From: Pseudomonadota bacterium
GTDB taxonomy: Bacteria; Pseudomonadota; Gammaproteobacteria; Steroidobacterales; Steroidobacteraceae
NCBI GenBank assembly: GCA_023417315.1
Contig: JAEZFW010000081.1
Span: forward strand, 1-64,000
Direction of reading: 5' to 3'
DNA: 64,000 nucleotides
Position numbers and translations under genes: made by a program
Notes under the pieces: generated by a model
Told to the model about the DNA's origin: nothing
Seen by the model: the letters and a program-made list of their open reading frames with translations, nothing else
Databases searched by the model: none
Shown here: in pieces, positions 1 to 8,595 of the stretch
How positions within the stretch are numbered: the stretch's first letter is position 1
Layout of the letters: each line of letters starts with the position of its first letter

Positions 1-262
1 GGTGAGGGCCGTTCGCCTCTCCTTCGGGAGAGGCCGCCCGCGAAGCGCGCGGGTGAGGGCCGTTCGCCTCTCCTTCGGGAGAGGCCGCCCGCGAAGCGCG
101 CGGGTGAGGGCCGTTCGCCTCTCCTTCCGGGAGAGGCCGCCCGCGGAGCGCGCGGGTGAGGGCCGTTCGCCTCTCCTTCGGGAGAGGCCGCCCGCGAAGC
201 GCGCGGGTGAGGGACGTTCGCCTCTCCTTCGGGAGAGGCCGCCCGCGAAGCGCGCGGGTGAG
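1..262. repeat. Tandem array of five 51-bp repeat units
   Basis: Five head-to-tail copies of a 51-bp unit run from the window edge; the GGTGAGGG landmark recurs at about 2, 53, 104, 156 and 207, with a final partial copy near 258. The third copy has one inserted C, giving a 52-bp spacing, and scattered substitutions. Each unit contains two short palindromes, CTCTCC/GGAGAG around TTCG and a GC-rich one around the AAGCGC segment. Related single elements lie at 2652, inside mxaA at about 45757, and at the right end of the window. There are no unique spacers, so this is not a CRISPR array. It may extend left beyond the window. Confidence 0.9.
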
Positions 263-427
263 GGCCTGCAACCTTTCCATTCCCTCGATCGTTCGTTGAC
301 TGCTGTCTCTCGGCCCGCACAGTGGGCAAGGGGTCATTGCTCTTACTACAATAGACAATGACCCGCGCATTGCAGGTCGCCGATCTGCATCGCAGACGGA
401 GATCGATATGTTTATCGAGGATCGAAC
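263..427. other. Non-coding leader before the PA2779-type gene
   Basis: No gene is visible between the tandem repeat and the start at 428. The stretch ends with GAGGATCGAAC just before the ATG, which serves as a ribosome binding site for that gene. The promoter of the two-gene unit that follows is expected here, but no clear -35/-10 pair can be assigned. Confidence 0.4.
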
Positions 428-808
428 ATGAAGCAGTTGCTGCAAAGATCGATTGTCTATGTATTGATCGCTTCGCTCTTGAGCGTCGCCTCGCCCGTCG
501 TCGTACAGGCCGAGATGATTGGCACGCTGACGGGAATCGAAGCCGCACAACGTGAAGCGAACCTGGCAAAGATCAATGGCGTACTCGCGCGCGATCAAGT
601 TCGCGAACAGATGAAAGCGCTTGGCGTCGAATCTGCGCAGATCGAGTCACGACTTGCAGCCCTGACGGATGCCGAGCTCAGCCAACTCGCACAGAACATC
701 GAGTCCGCGCCTGCGGGCGGCGTGCTCGAGGTCATCGGCATTGTTTTCGTCGTGCTCCTCATTCTCGAAGCCGTCGGCGTCATCGATATCTTCAAGAAAT
801 TTCCGTAA
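428..808 (+). CDS. PA2779 family membrane protein
   Basis: A 126-residue protein with an N-terminal signal peptide ending near VQA (about residue 28), a charged alpha-helical middle with heptad-like spacing, and one C-terminal hydrophobic segment (about residues 98-120) followed by FKKFP. This layout matches the PA2779 family, whose function is unknown. The stop codon overlaps the ATG of the C39-like peptidase gene (TAATG), so the two are translationally coupled, as PA2779 and PA2778 homologues are in other proteobacteria. It probably sits in the inner membrane facing the periplasm. The start was chosen because GAGG precedes the ATG and the signal peptide follows at once. Confidence 0.8.
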   Translation: MKQLLQRSIVYVLIASLLSVASPVVVQAEMIGTLTGIEAAQREANLAKINGVLARDQVREQMKALGVESAQIESRLAALTDAELSQLAQNIESAPAGGVLEVIGIVFVVLLILEAVGVIDIFKKFP

Positions 809-1779
809 TGGCTCGACAACGGGGCGCGATCGCAACACTCACGCTTGCGATCGTTGCCCTCTCCGCATGCGCCACTCGCCCCGCGGAGCTCGATTCACAC
901 ACCACGGCACATCTTCCCCGGCAGGTCGAGCTCGCTGAAACGCCCTTCCATCCGCAGGACGAATATCAGTGCGGTCCCGCGGCACTTGCGACGGTTCTTC
1001 AGTCGACGAACGTTGCTGTCTCCCCGGATGAGCTGACACCTGAAGTCTTCCTCCCTGCTCGCAAAGGCTCGCTCGCGCTCGAGTTGATTGCCGCGACACG
1101 TTCGCGCGAGCGGCTTGCCTATCCGCTCGACCCGAGCCCGCTTTCCCTCATCGAACAGATCGCTGCGGGTCGCCCCGTGCTCGTGATGCAGAACCTTGCG
1201 CTGCGAATTGCGCCCACCTGGCACTTCGCAGTCGTGATCGGGTACGACCTGGACGAGCGCACTTTCACGCTTCGCTCCGGCACCACCGAGCGACTCGTCA
1301 TGAGCGAGCGCGGATTCCTCCGCACCTGGGATCTCGCAGATCGCTGGGCGCTCGTCGTGCTCGAACCTGGACAACTGCCAGCGAATCCAGACCTGCACAA
1401 ATACATGACTGCCGCCGCGCAGCTCGAAGCCACGGGTCGGCTCGATGCAGCAACTCGAGCGTACGCGCGCGCACATGAGCACTGGCCCGCATCCCCCTGG
1501 CCGGCGCTCGGGATAGCGAACATCACTCATGCACGAGGCGATCTCGAATCTGCAGAGAAAGCCTACCGTACGGCACTCTCGATCGAACCTCACCACGTAG
1601 TCGCGAACAACAATCTCGCCGAGCTGTTGTTCAAGAGAAGATGTCTGGACGAAGCTCTGAGCCATGCACAGCGCGCAGTCGCGAACGCGATCGGCACCCC
1701 ACTGGAAGAAGCGACGCGCTCGACCCAACTCAAGATCGAGCAGGCCGACGAATCTGACGAGCGCTGCTTACAGCGGTAA
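808..1779 (+). CDS. PA2778 family cysteine peptidase (C39-like) with TPR tail, lipoprotein
   Basis: A 323-residue predicted lipoprotein: the lipobox ALSAC puts the acylated cysteine at residue 21. Residues about 45-165 form a C39-like cysteine peptidase domain. The nucleophile motif is YQCGPAA with Cys55, and the general base is His139 in WHFAVVIGYD. The C-terminal third (about 195-310) has TPR-type repeats, including GDLESAEKAYRTALSIEP. C39 domains elsewhere cleave bacteriocin leaders, but the substrate of the PA2778 family is unknown. Being coupled to the PA2779-type gene suggests they work together at the envelope. No transporter partner is adjacent. Confidence 0.8.
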   Translation: MARQRGAIATLTLAIVALSACATRPAELDSHTTAHLPRQVELAETPFHPQDEYQCGPAALATVLQSTNVAVSPDELTPEVFLPARKGSLALELIAATRSRERLAYPLDPSPLSLIEQIAAGRPVLVMQNLALRIAPTWHFAVVIGYDLDERTFTLRSGTTERLVMSERGFLRTWDLADRWALVVLEPGQLPANPDLHKYMTAAAQLEATGRLDAATRAYARAHEHWPASPWPALGIANITHARGDLESAEKAYRTALSIEPHHVVANNNLAELLFKRRCLDEALSHAQRAVANAIGTPLEEATRSTQLKIEQADESDERCLQR

Positions 1780-2028
1780 TACCAGCGCCAGCCGTTCCCG
1801 TCGTTGACCGAGCATCGTGTATGCCGCGGTCACGGCAACAAGGTATTTCGTGTTTCCAATGGATTGGTCGCGCGAGCCTCGCGCGTCGGGAAGTCCTCGC
1901 CCGCACGCAAGTCGCACCTTCTGCTCCTCCAAGTACCGTATTTCGACACTCGCTTGGATCGGCTTGCAGGCACGCGGCCCGACGCTCTAGCTTCGAATCA
2001 TCGTCGCAAGCTGCTGAAGGATCCCTTC

Positions 2029-2586
2029 GTGACGCGAACTCTGCCCTTCTTGCTCCTGTTCGCTGCGCTCGCTCCGACAGCTCACGCAGCCGAAGGTCAG
2101 TTTCAGATCAGCCCTCGCCTCGGCAAAGGCGAGTTGCGCATCGACGAAGGTTTAACGATCGCGGATGCGCGCGAGGAAGTCGATGCGCTCAGCATCGGGT
2201 GTGTCGTCGGATATGCCACACCATTCGGCGTATTGCTCGAAGTCGGCGCAGAAAGTCAGAGCAACTTCGACTGGTGGTCGGCGACCGATGAGTATTCCCT
2301 GGCGCAACAGTACGTCGCAATCGGCTATCAGTTCGATTTCGCGCAAGGCTGGACTTTCACCCCGAAGGCCGGCCGTGCGCGGTGGAAACTGCGCAGCGAA
2401 GAAGGCCTGCTGTTCAACCCAGGGCCCGAAGCGGTAGAAGAGATTCGCGGCTACGAATACTTCTGGGAAGCGCAGCTCTCGCGCAAGCTCAACGAACGCG
2501 TGTCGCTCGGCGGCGCTTACCAAGAAGCTGAGTTCGATTTCGGCCGCGGCAGATCGGTGTCGTTCGTCGCGACCTTCACGTTCTGA
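2029..2586 (+). CDS. Small outer-membrane beta-barrel protein
   Basis: A 185-residue protein starting at GTG 2029; the frame is open upstream, but AAGG lies 8 bases before this GTG and a signal peptide follows, ending at AHA. The mature part has alternating hydrophobic and polar residues and ends in FVATFTF. That terminal aromatic signature belongs to outer-membrane barrels recognised by BamA. Size and pattern resemble the OmpA/OmpW-like eight-stranded barrels. No substrate can be assigned. It stands alone after the peptidase gene and is followed by a REP-like element. Confidence 0.7.
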   Translation: MTRTLPFLLLFAALAPTAHAAEGQFQISPRLGKGELRIDEGLTIADAREEVDALSIGCVVGYATPFGVLLEVGAESQSNFDWWSATDEYSLAQQYVAIGYQFDFAQGWTFTPKAGRARWKLRSEEGLLFNPGPEAVEEIRGYEYFWEAQLSRKLNERVSLGGAYQEAEFDFGRGRSVSFVATFTF

Positions 2587-2939
2587 GCACGCATGACGCT
2601 GGCTGGCGTCGATCGATTGCGGTGACATTTAGGCGGTGCCCCAGAAGAAATCCCCTCTCCTTCGGGAGAGGGGCTGGGGTGAGAGCCGCAGTCCACCGAA
2701 GCGAGCTCGAGAGAAGAGGCGGATGAATAGATCTTTCTCTTACGTGCGGATCTGCATCTCCTTGCGCGAGTATCTCTGGACGACACCGGGCGATCGTTGG
2801 CTCGGAATGTGCCAGCAGATCGCAAGCAACACTCCTCGGACCGAGATCACCACACTCGCGCTCGAGCACCGTCGCTTGTGGCGGGATCACTCGAGCGGCG
2901 ACGTCGTCGTGACGACGACGCGTCGATCCGTCTCGACAC
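2587..2939. other. Intergenic region with REP-like element and a perfect interrupted palindrome
   Basis: This 350-bp gap lies between convergent genes. It holds the palindromic element at 2652-2686 and a 19-bp interrupted palindrome with 9-bp arms CGTCGTCGT/ACGACGACG at 2902-2920. The palindrome lies just past the RES toxin stop and could form a hairpin, though no T-tract follows on either strand. A possible small ORF at 2723-2956 is listed separately. Confidence 0.5.
2652..2686. repeat. REP-like palindromic element
   Basis: CCCCTCTCC and GGAGAGGGG form 9-bp arms around a short TTCG-type loop (2652-2673), followed by CTGGGGTGAGAG. It shares its core with the tandem units at the window start and is one of several dispersed copies here. 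Confidence 0.75.
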
Positions 2940-2956
2940 TCAAGAATCGATGGTAA
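2723..2956 (+). CDS. Possible small ORF, unknown
   Basis: A 77-codon frame starting at ATG 2723 with AGAGG a few bases upstream. The product would be rich in Arg, Ser and Thr, with no signal peptide or recognised domain. It overlaps the 3' end of the convergent RES toxin gene by 17 bases. Codon third positions are moderately GC-rich, so chance cannot be excluded. It is listed only because of its ribosome binding site. Confidence 0.2.
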   Translation: MNRSFSYVRICISLREYLWTTPGDRWLGMCQQIASNTPRTEITTLALEHRRLWRDHSSGDVVVTTTRRSVSTLKNRW

Positions 2957-3650
2957 GCCACGCCTTCCCCGGCGTACGTTCGACCCGAACCCGCTCGCTC
3001 CGCGCATCCAGGATGTACGTGAGATAACACACATCGCGAGGATTGCTGAGCGCCTCGCGCACGAAGACTGCGACGATCTGTCCTGTTCGATGCCGCGCTG
3101 ATCTTGTCATCACTCCAGGTTGGAAAGCTGCGCGCAGTTCCGCACCCAGCGACTGACAATAGGTGTAGTCGTCCGGATCGAGCAGCCGCTTATCTGTCTT
3201 GGTGAGGCTCCGCAAATCCACGAGCGCGGCATTGCAATGAACCAGATGAACCCGACGCTCCTGCACGATCGGTTTGGTGCTCGAGCGAGCGATGTCACTT
3301 GCGAGTGTGTTCTTGCGAAAGTGATGCACGGTTTCGTACACGGACGTCTCGATCAATCCGGCGCCGTACCACACTCCATAGCGACCCGCCGTGAAGCGCG
3401 AGGCCGCCGGATGCTCGAACGGCCACGCGATGGCATTTACGATCGCGTCATAGACTTCAGCATCCTCGAACGGTCGCGAGATGATGGGCTGCGGCTCGGA
3501 CACGAGCTTGGTCGCTAGCTCATGCTCCGATAACACCGCCACGTGAGCGGGATCGTCGACGAGATCGGCGAACAAGTCCGCACTCTTGCGCAGGCTCACG
3601 ATGTTTCGATGCCAGTCGCCCCGCGAATCTTCGGTGATTTGGTAGTGCAT
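2940..3650 (-). CDS. RES-domain toxin (NAD+-targeting) of a type II TA pair
   Basis: A 236-residue RES-family protein (PF08808). The conserved Arg, Glu and Ser give the fold its name: Arg/Tyr in the segment FTAGRYGVWYGA (about residues 85-96), Glu in LIETSVYETVHH shortly after, and a Ser near the C terminus. RES toxins degrade NAD+ in the cytoplasm. The Xre/MbcA/ParS antitoxin gene lies just upstream on the same strand, the usual order for this module. Unusually, about 119 bp with an imperfect inverted repeat separate the two, where such genes normally abut or overlap, and no Shine-Dalgarno is visible before the ATG. Confidence 0.85.
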   Translation of the reverse strand: MHYQITEDSRGDWHRNIVSLRKSADLFADLVDDPAHVAVLSEHELATKLVSEPQPIISRPFEDAEVYDAIVNAIAWPFEHPAASRFTAGRYGVWYGAGLIETSVYETVHHFRKNTLASDIARSSTKPIVQERRVHLVHCNAALVDLRSLTKTDKRLLDPDDYTYCQSLGAELRAAFQPGVMTRSARHRTGQIVAVFVREALSNPRDVCYLTYILDARSERVRVERTPGKAWLTIDS

Positions 3651-3660
3651 TGAAGGGAAT

Positions 3661-3770
3661 GTGTGGGCGTGCGTTTACGTGTAGGCGTGTAGGCGTCAGA
3701 AAAGCGCGTCGAAGCGAGCGCATTCGCGATCTGACGTTTACACGTTCACACTGCTACACGTCTCCGCACT
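3661..3770. repeat. Imperfect inverted repeat between antitoxin and toxin genes
   Basis: The two arms (about 3661-3700 and 3730-3770) share CGTCAGA/TCTGACG exactly at their inner ends and several GTGTA/TACAC words further out. A 30-bp centre carries CGAA/TTCG and GCGC words. The whole spacer could fold into one long stem-loop. The antitoxin stop codon lies at its outer edge. Confidence 0.6.
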
Positions 3771-4168
3771 CACATGCCCCTCATTGCATCGAGCGTGCCG
3801 CGCACCATAGCGAGCCCCGGCAGACCATAGCGACGGACGACTTGGATCGGCGTGTTGCCGCCGAACTTGGAATTGGGAGATGCAATCCAGCCTGCAACGA
3901 TCTCTTCGTTCTTCGGAAACAGCAACTTGAGCGACTTGTGAATGCCCAGAAGGTGACCGACCCGATCGGTTAGGTCGCGGTTCGCGGCGAGTGCCTCACC
4001 CTTAGCGTAGCGCTGCAGCGCCGCGCGATTCTCTTCGGACAAGCCGAGCAACGCGAGCCGGTCCGCCGAGCTCAAACCCCACTTATCGAACAACTTCGAG
4101 ACTGCCACTGCGAGCACTACCCGCTTCTCTTTATCGGGCAACGGCGCAATGGCCACTTCGACTTGCAT
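3770..4168 (-). CDS. MbcA/ParS/Xre antitoxin, partner of the RES toxin
   Basis: A 132-residue protein. The N-terminal half is helical, with a helix-turn-helix-like segment (SSADRLALLGLSEENRAAL, about residues 34-52). The C-terminal half is the toxin-binding ParS/MbcA domain (DUF2384), recognised by the stretch LFPKNEEIVAGWI followed by GNTPIQVV and LVRGTLD-like residues. Antitoxins of this type neutralise RES toxins by direct binding and repress their own promoter. Two palindromes lie upstream of the start at 4190-4221. The gene precedes its toxin, as in other Xre-RES modules. Confidence 0.85.
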   Translation of the reverse strand: MQVEVAIAPLPDKEKRVVLAVAVSKLFDKWGLSSADRLALLGLSEENRAALQRYAKGEALAANRDLTDRVGHLLGIHKSLKLLFPKNEEIVAGWIASPNSKFGGNTPIQVVRRYGLPGLAMVRGTLDAMRGM

Positions 4169-4189
4169 AACGCACCTGTTTTAGATCAC

Positions 4190-4221
4190 ACGCTGAAGCG
4201 TATATCTATTACAAGCGCTTG
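4190..4221 (-). promoter_or_regulatory. Candidate autoregulatory operator of the TA module
   Basis: Two perfect palindromes, ACGCTGAAGCGT (4190-4201) and CAAGCGCTTG (4212-4221), flank an AT-rich core (TATATCTATT) that could supply the -10 region of a minus-strand promoter. Their place 22-53 bp upstream of the antitoxin ATG suits autorepression by an Xre-type antitoxin. Binding itself is inference. Confidence 0.45.
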
Positions 4222-4367
4222 GGAAGGCCCCAGTTCCCAACAGGGATGAGAAACGCACTTCGACCGCCCAGCTCATCCCGCTTCTGCGCGTCCATCGGAA
4301 CCATGTCTTGCCCCAGACATATAGCTTGATACCTCCCTCCTGCTTCCATCACCCCGGAAATCCGACC

Positions 4368-4832
4368 ATGCCTACGCTCAATATCAACGGGGAGTCGCAC
4401 GCGCTCGATGTGCCCGAAGACATGCCGCTCCTCTGGGTACTGCGTGACGTCGCCGGGCTGACAGGTACCAAGTTCGGCTGCGGCATCTCCATGTGTGGTG
4501 CGTGCATCGTGCACGTGGACGGGCAGCCGGTTCGCGCTTGCGTGACACCCGTTGCAGCGGTCGCCGGCAAAAGGATCGTGACCATCGAGGCGCTCGAGCG
4601 CGACCCTGTCGGAAGGAGCGTACAGGAAGCATGGCGCGAGCTCGACGTCGTTCAGTGCGGCTACTGCCAATCCGGCCAGATCATGTCCGCAACAGCCTTG
4701 CTTCGTGCGAATCGCCAGCCAACCGATGCCGACATCGACGCCGCGATGGCGGGCAATCTATGTCGATGCGGCACCTACAGCCGCATTCGCGCCGCGATCA
4801 AGCTGGCCAGCACAAGAGTGACCTCCGTATGA
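4368..4832 (+). CDS. 2Fe-2S subunit of a molybdenum hydroxylase (IorA-like)
   Basis: A 154-residue xanthine-oxidase-family iron-sulfur subunit. The N-terminal plant-type ferredoxin domain has the cysteine pattern CGISMCGAC plus a later Cys. The C-terminal helical domain binds the second cluster through CGYCQSG and CRCGTY. It carries electrons from the molybdenum centre to an acceptor. The ATG at 4368 fits the family's N terminus (MPTLNING), and the frame extends upstream without support. It overlaps the large-subunit gene by 4 bases (ATGA). It is closest in type to isoquinoline 1-oxidoreductase alpha, but the substrate cannot be deduced. Confidence 0.88.
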   Translation: MPTLNINGESHALDVPEDMPLLWVLRDVAGLTGTKFGCGISMCGACIVHVDGQPVRACVTPVAAVAGKRIVTIEALERDPVGRSVQEAWRELDVVQCGYCQSGQIMSATALLRANRQPTDADIDAAMAGNLCRCGTYSRIRAAIKLASTRVTSV

Positions 4833-7045
4833 ACGAGATGATTCGTAGCGTTCCGGTCTCCGCGACGCGTCGGCAGGTGCTTCAGGCGGGCGGTGCGCTC
4901 GTTCTAGCGTTTACGATCCCAGGGTGCGATCGCGGCGGTCGCAAGGAGAAGCCACCCGAGGCTGCGGTCGGAGCAGCGACAGAACGCGCGACCGGTGAGG
5001 CGCCGGATCTGAACACGAATGCTTTCATTCGCATCGATCGAGAAGGGGTCGTGACGCTCATCATCCACAAGGTCGAGATGGGCCAAGGCACCTTCACCGC
5101 GATTCCAATGCTGATTGCGGAAGAGCTGGAAGTAGATCTCTCGCGAGTGCAACTGGAGCAAGCACCTGCAGACAACTCCCGCTACGCAGATCCGCTCCTA
5201 GGTGGCCAAATCACCGGCGGCTCGACTTCGGTCCGGGGCGCGTGGGAGCCGCTGCGACGCGCGGGCGCTGCAGCGCGGATGATGCTCATCGAAGCCGCGG
5301 CACGAGAGTGGGACGTCGATGCCGACAGTTGCATCGCGCGCAATGGAGCGGTGATCCACGAAGAGACGAAGCGCACTCTGCACTACGGTCAGCTCGTGGA
5401 CGCAGCCGCGAAGCTTTCGCCGCCGGCGATCGTTCAGCTCAAAGAGCCTGGCGATTTCGAACTCATCGGCAAATCGCACAAGCGACTGGATTCGCCCGCG
5501 AAGGTCAATGGATCCGCACAATTCGGCATCGATGTGCGACTGCCCAACATGAAGATCGCCACCGTCGCAGCGAGCCCGGTGCCTGGCGGCAAACTCGAGA
5601 GCACGCAGGATGCGAAAGCACTCGCTGTCAAAGGCGTGCACCAAGTGTTGAAGCTCGACGATGCCGTTGCCGTGGTGGCCGATCACATGTGGAGCGCACA
5701 CCAGGGTCTCGCCGCGCTGGCGCCGACGTGGTCCGAGGGGCCTCATGCGAAACTCACGACCGCCGCGATCGTCGCCGAGATGGATGCCGCATCGAAGAAG
5801 GAAGGCGTCGTCGCGCGCGGCGGCGGCGATGCAAGACAAGCGATCGGCGACTCTCAACGCAAGCTCCAGGCGATCTACCAGATGCCATTCCTCGCCCATG
5901 CGACGATGGAGCCGATGAACTGCACCGTACACGTTCGTCCTGACGCGTGCGAGATCTGGTGCGGTACGCAAGTCCCCGCATTCGCCCAAGGCGCAGCAGC
6001 GAAGATCACGGGCTTGCCGCTCGAGAAGGTGCAAGTCCACAACCACTATATCGGCGGCGGCTTCGGCCGACGGCTGGAAGCGGACTATGTCGCCCAAGCC
6101 GTCGCGTTTGCGAAGCAGATGAAGGAACCGTTGAAAGTCGTGTGGACGCGCGAAGAGGACATTCAACACGACATGTTTCGCCCGTACTACTACGATCGAC
6201 TCGCTGCCTCGCTCGATGAGAACGGAATGCCGAGCGCGTGGTCACATCGCATCACGGGCTCGTCCATCATGGCGCGTTTCGCGCCGGAAGCATTCAAAGA
6301 CGGACTCGACGTAGATGCGATAGAGGGCGCGCGCGATCTGCCGTACCGCATTCCGAACATCCGGGTCGAGTATGTACGGCACGAGCCACCATTCGCGACC
6401 GCCTTCTGGCGCGGGGTTGGCGCGACACACAATGTGTGGGTCGTGGAGAGCTTCCTCGACGAGTTGGCGACGGCCACAAAGAAGGATCCTGTCGATTATC
6501 GTCGCGCCCTCCTCTCAGACGCGCCGCGTCTGCGCGCGGTGCTGGAGCTCGCAGCGTCGAAGGCCGGATGGGACAAGCCGCTACGCTCCTCTTCCGAGCG
6601 ACGTTTCGGCCGAGGCGTCTCAGCGCAGGTCGTCTTCGGTAGCTACATGGCCCAGATCGCGGAAGTCTCTGTCGGCAAAGAAGGCGATGTGAGACTCGAG
6701 CGCGTCGTCTGCGCGCTCGACTGCGGTCAGGCCGTGAATCCGGACACGATCGTCGCTCAGATTGAAAGCGGCGTCGTATTCGGTGCCACCGCCGCATTGT
6801 GGAACGAGATCACGTTCGAACGCGGCCGCGTGCAGCAAAGCAACTTCAACGACTACCGCATCATGCGCATCGACGAAATGCCGCGGGTCGAAGTGCACAT
6901 CATCCCGAGTACCGACAGCCCCGGCGGGATCGGCGAACCTGGCTGCTCCGCGATCGCGCCTGCAATCACGAACGCCGTATTCGCCGCCACGGGCAAGCGG
7001 ATCCGCAAGCTGCCGATCAACGCGGAGGAGCTGCGGAGCGCGTGA
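4829..7045 (+). CDS. Molybdopterin-binding subunit of a periplasmic aldehyde/N-heterocycle oxidoreductase (IorB-like)
   Basis: A 738-residue large subunit. The N terminus has an RRQVLQAGG Tat-like motif and a hydrophobic stretch ending FTIPGC, so the protein is probably exported by Tat and possibly lipid-anchored. The mature part has the features of the IorB branch: EMGQG near residue 78, GGGFGRR for molybdopterin contact, and GIGEPG near the C terminus with the catalytic Glu. It is translationally coupled to the 2Fe-2S subunit. No cytochrome or chaperone (XdhC/CoxF type) gene is adjacent, so electron acceptor and maturation factors must be encoded elsewhere. The start is set by the 4-base overlap with the upstream gene. 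Confidence 0.88.
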   Translation: MNEMIRSVPVSATRRQVLQAGGALVLAFTIPGCDRGGRKEKPPEAAVGAATERATGEAPDLNTNAFIRIDREGVVTLIIHKVEMGQGTFTAIPMLIAEELEVDLSRVQLEQAPADNSRYADPLLGGQITGGSTSVRGAWEPLRRAGAAARMMLIEAAAREWDVDADSCIARNGAVIHEETKRTLHYGQLVDAAAKLSPPAIVQLKEPGDFELIGKSHKRLDSPAKVNGSAQFGIDVRLPNMKIATVAASPVPGGKLESTQDAKALAVKGVHQVLKLDDAVAVVADHMWSAHQGLAALAPTWSEGPHAKLTTAAIVAEMDAASKKEGVVARGGGDARQAIGDSQRKLQAIYQMPFLAHATMEPMNCTVHVRPDACEIWCGTQVPAFAQGAAAKITGLPLEKVQVHNHYIGGGFGRRLEADYVAQAVAFAKQMKEPLKVVWTREEDIQHDMFRPYYYDRLAASLDENGMPSAWSHRITGSSIMARFAPEAFKDGLDVDAIEGARDLPYRIPNIRVEYVRHEPPFATAFWRGVGATHNVWVVESFLDELATATKKDPVDYRRALLSDAPRLRAVLELAASKAGWDKPLRSSSERRFGRGVSAQVVFGSYMAQIAEVSVGKEGDVRLERVVCALDCGQAVNPDTIVAQIESGVVFGATAALWNEITFERGRVQQSNFNDYRIMRIDEMPRVEVHIIPSTDSPGGIGEPGCSAIAPAITNAVFAATGKRIRKLPINAEELRSA

Positions 7046-7309
7046 ACGTCCACCACGCACGCGAACTGATGCGAAGACGAGCACCTCATTAGTGCGATCG
7101 CTACGGTTGGAGAGCGCATGATCCTCGTGCTCGACATCGCGATCGGATGCTCTCACGCGAGCACGCCCTGCTCGCTGCAGCATGAGGGCTGATTGAAGAC
7201 AAGACAAAGACTGCGCAATCGGTGCACACCATAGCAAGCTCGATGTCGTCAACGTCGAGCTGACAGTCGCGTTACATCCGGCATCAACCACGACGATGGA
7301 GTTGCCGAG

Positions 7310-8383
7310 ATGATGTCTGTAGCACCGCTCCGATGTTTGATTCTCTTTGGGGTCATGTTTGCGGCGGGATGCGACGATGATGATTCATCTCCACCCGACA
7401 TCCCAAACGCATTCGCAGAAGTGGACAGCGCTGCACGCAGCGCGTACTTCGACAGCGGCGTGCCCATGGGGCTGACTGTTTACGCGCCGGACGGGACCAA
7501 GCTATTCGAGCAGATGTACGGCAACTTCTCCTCCGATCGTCGAGTCGCGATCGCATCCGCATCGAAGCTAGTGTCAGGCGTGACGCTCTTCCGTCTCATC
7601 GACGCCGGATACCTCTCGCTCGATTCAACCACTGCGCAAGTGCTCGGCTGGACCGGCAATAAAGGCGAGATCAGTTTGCGTCATTTGCTTTCTTTCACGT
7701 CGGGCCTAGAGCCGGAACACTCCTGCACCTATCAATCCAACATCACGCTGGCTGAGTGCGTCGACGACATCGCGGAGCGCGAGATGCTCGCAGCGCCGGG
7801 CACTCGCTTTGACTATGGCAGCACGCACTTGCACGTCGCAGCTCGGATGGCCGAAGTCGTCGTCGGTGCGAGCTGGAACGATATTTATGAAGAACAGATT
7901 CGGGCACCGCTGCAGCTCGCACCCGAGTTTTCCTATTACTCGGGACCGCGCCAGGGCATCGGCCCGATTCCGAGCAATCCGCTTCCCGCTGGGGGCATGC
8001 GCGCGTCGATGAATGAGTACGCGAGCGTGTTGCACTTCGTCTATCACAAGGGTCAGTGGCAGGGAACGCAACTGCTTGCACCCGAGATCTTCGACATGCA
8101 AGCGGTGCAGCCTTACCCGAACGCAGTGATGGGCAACACGCCGAGCGCATTCCATGCTCGCTACGGCCTCACAGCCTGGCTCGAGTGCGCGACACCGGCG
8201 ACGGGCTGCTCGATCCTATCGTCTCCTGGTGCGTTCGGCTTCACGCCTTGGCTCGATCGCGAGACTGGTTACTATGCAATTCTTGGGATGGAGCTCGACG
8301 ATTTTCGCCGTGATCGCGGCTTGGGCCCGCAGATTCAGCAGGCATTGAAGCCGCTGATTGCCGAAGCTGTCGCCGGTATGTAG
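7310..8383 (+). CDS. Serine hydrolase of the beta-lactamase/penicillin-binding-protein type, lipoprotein
   Basis: A 357-residue predicted lipoprotein (lipobox FAAGC, Cys21). The class C beta-lactamase fold is marked by S83-A-S-K86 (SxxK), Y169-G-S (YxN/YxS) and a later glycine-rich segment near LSSPGAFGF in place of the KTG box. Families of this kind include esterases, DD-peptidases and EstB-like enzymes, and the motifs do not distinguish among them. The gene stands alone with 264 bp of apparently non-coding DNA upstream. The first ATG of two in tandem was taken. Confidence 0.8.
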   Translation: MMSVAPLRCLILFGVMFAAGCDDDDSSPPDIPNAFAEVDSAARSAYFDSGVPMGLTVYAPDGTKLFEQMYGNFSSDRRVAIASASKLVSGVTLFRLIDAGYLSLDSTTAQVLGWTGNKGEISLRHLLSFTSGLEPEHSCTYQSNITLAECVDDIAEREMLAAPGTRFDYGSTHLHVAARMAEVVVGASWNDIYEEQIRAPLQLAPEFSYYSGPRQGIGPIPSNPLPAGGMRASMNEYASVLHFVYHKGQWQGTQLLAPEIFDMQAVQPYPNAVMGNTPSAFHARYGLTAWLECATPATGCSILSSPGAFGFTPWLDRETGYYAILGMELDDFRRDRGLGPQIQQALKPLIAEAVAGM

Positions 8384-8564
8384 GCGTCTTTGTTGCTCAG
8401 GATGCGATGTCCGGATCGGTGCCGCGCGGCCGGAGGGTGCACGTGGATGCAGGTAGCTCGCGCGATCGAGAGCTTGAGCAGCCTCGAGGATAGGCGCGAA
8501 GGCTGGGTCATCTAGCACGCCGGTTCGGAGGTTCTATATCCCTCCGCTGCGCGTGCAAACAAAA

Positions 8565-8588
8565 AAGGCCACCGCAAGGGTGACCTTT
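8565..8588 (-). terminator. Terminator downstream of tRNA-Arg
   Basis: Read on the minus strand, AAGGTCACC and GGTGGCCTT pair around a short CTTGC loop and run into TTTTTT. It lies directly 3' of the tRNA gene. A weaker T-run on the other strand may let it also end transcription from the serine hydrolase gene. Confidence 0.75.
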
Positions 8589-8595
8589 TGTTTGC

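Noticed and set aside
1..262. Repeat array considered as a CRISPR
   Set aside because: Units are contiguous 51-bp copies with no unique spacers, and no cas genes are nearby.
2..361. 119-codon frame across the tandem repeat
   Set aside because: It simply translates the repeat; there is no independent evidence of coding.
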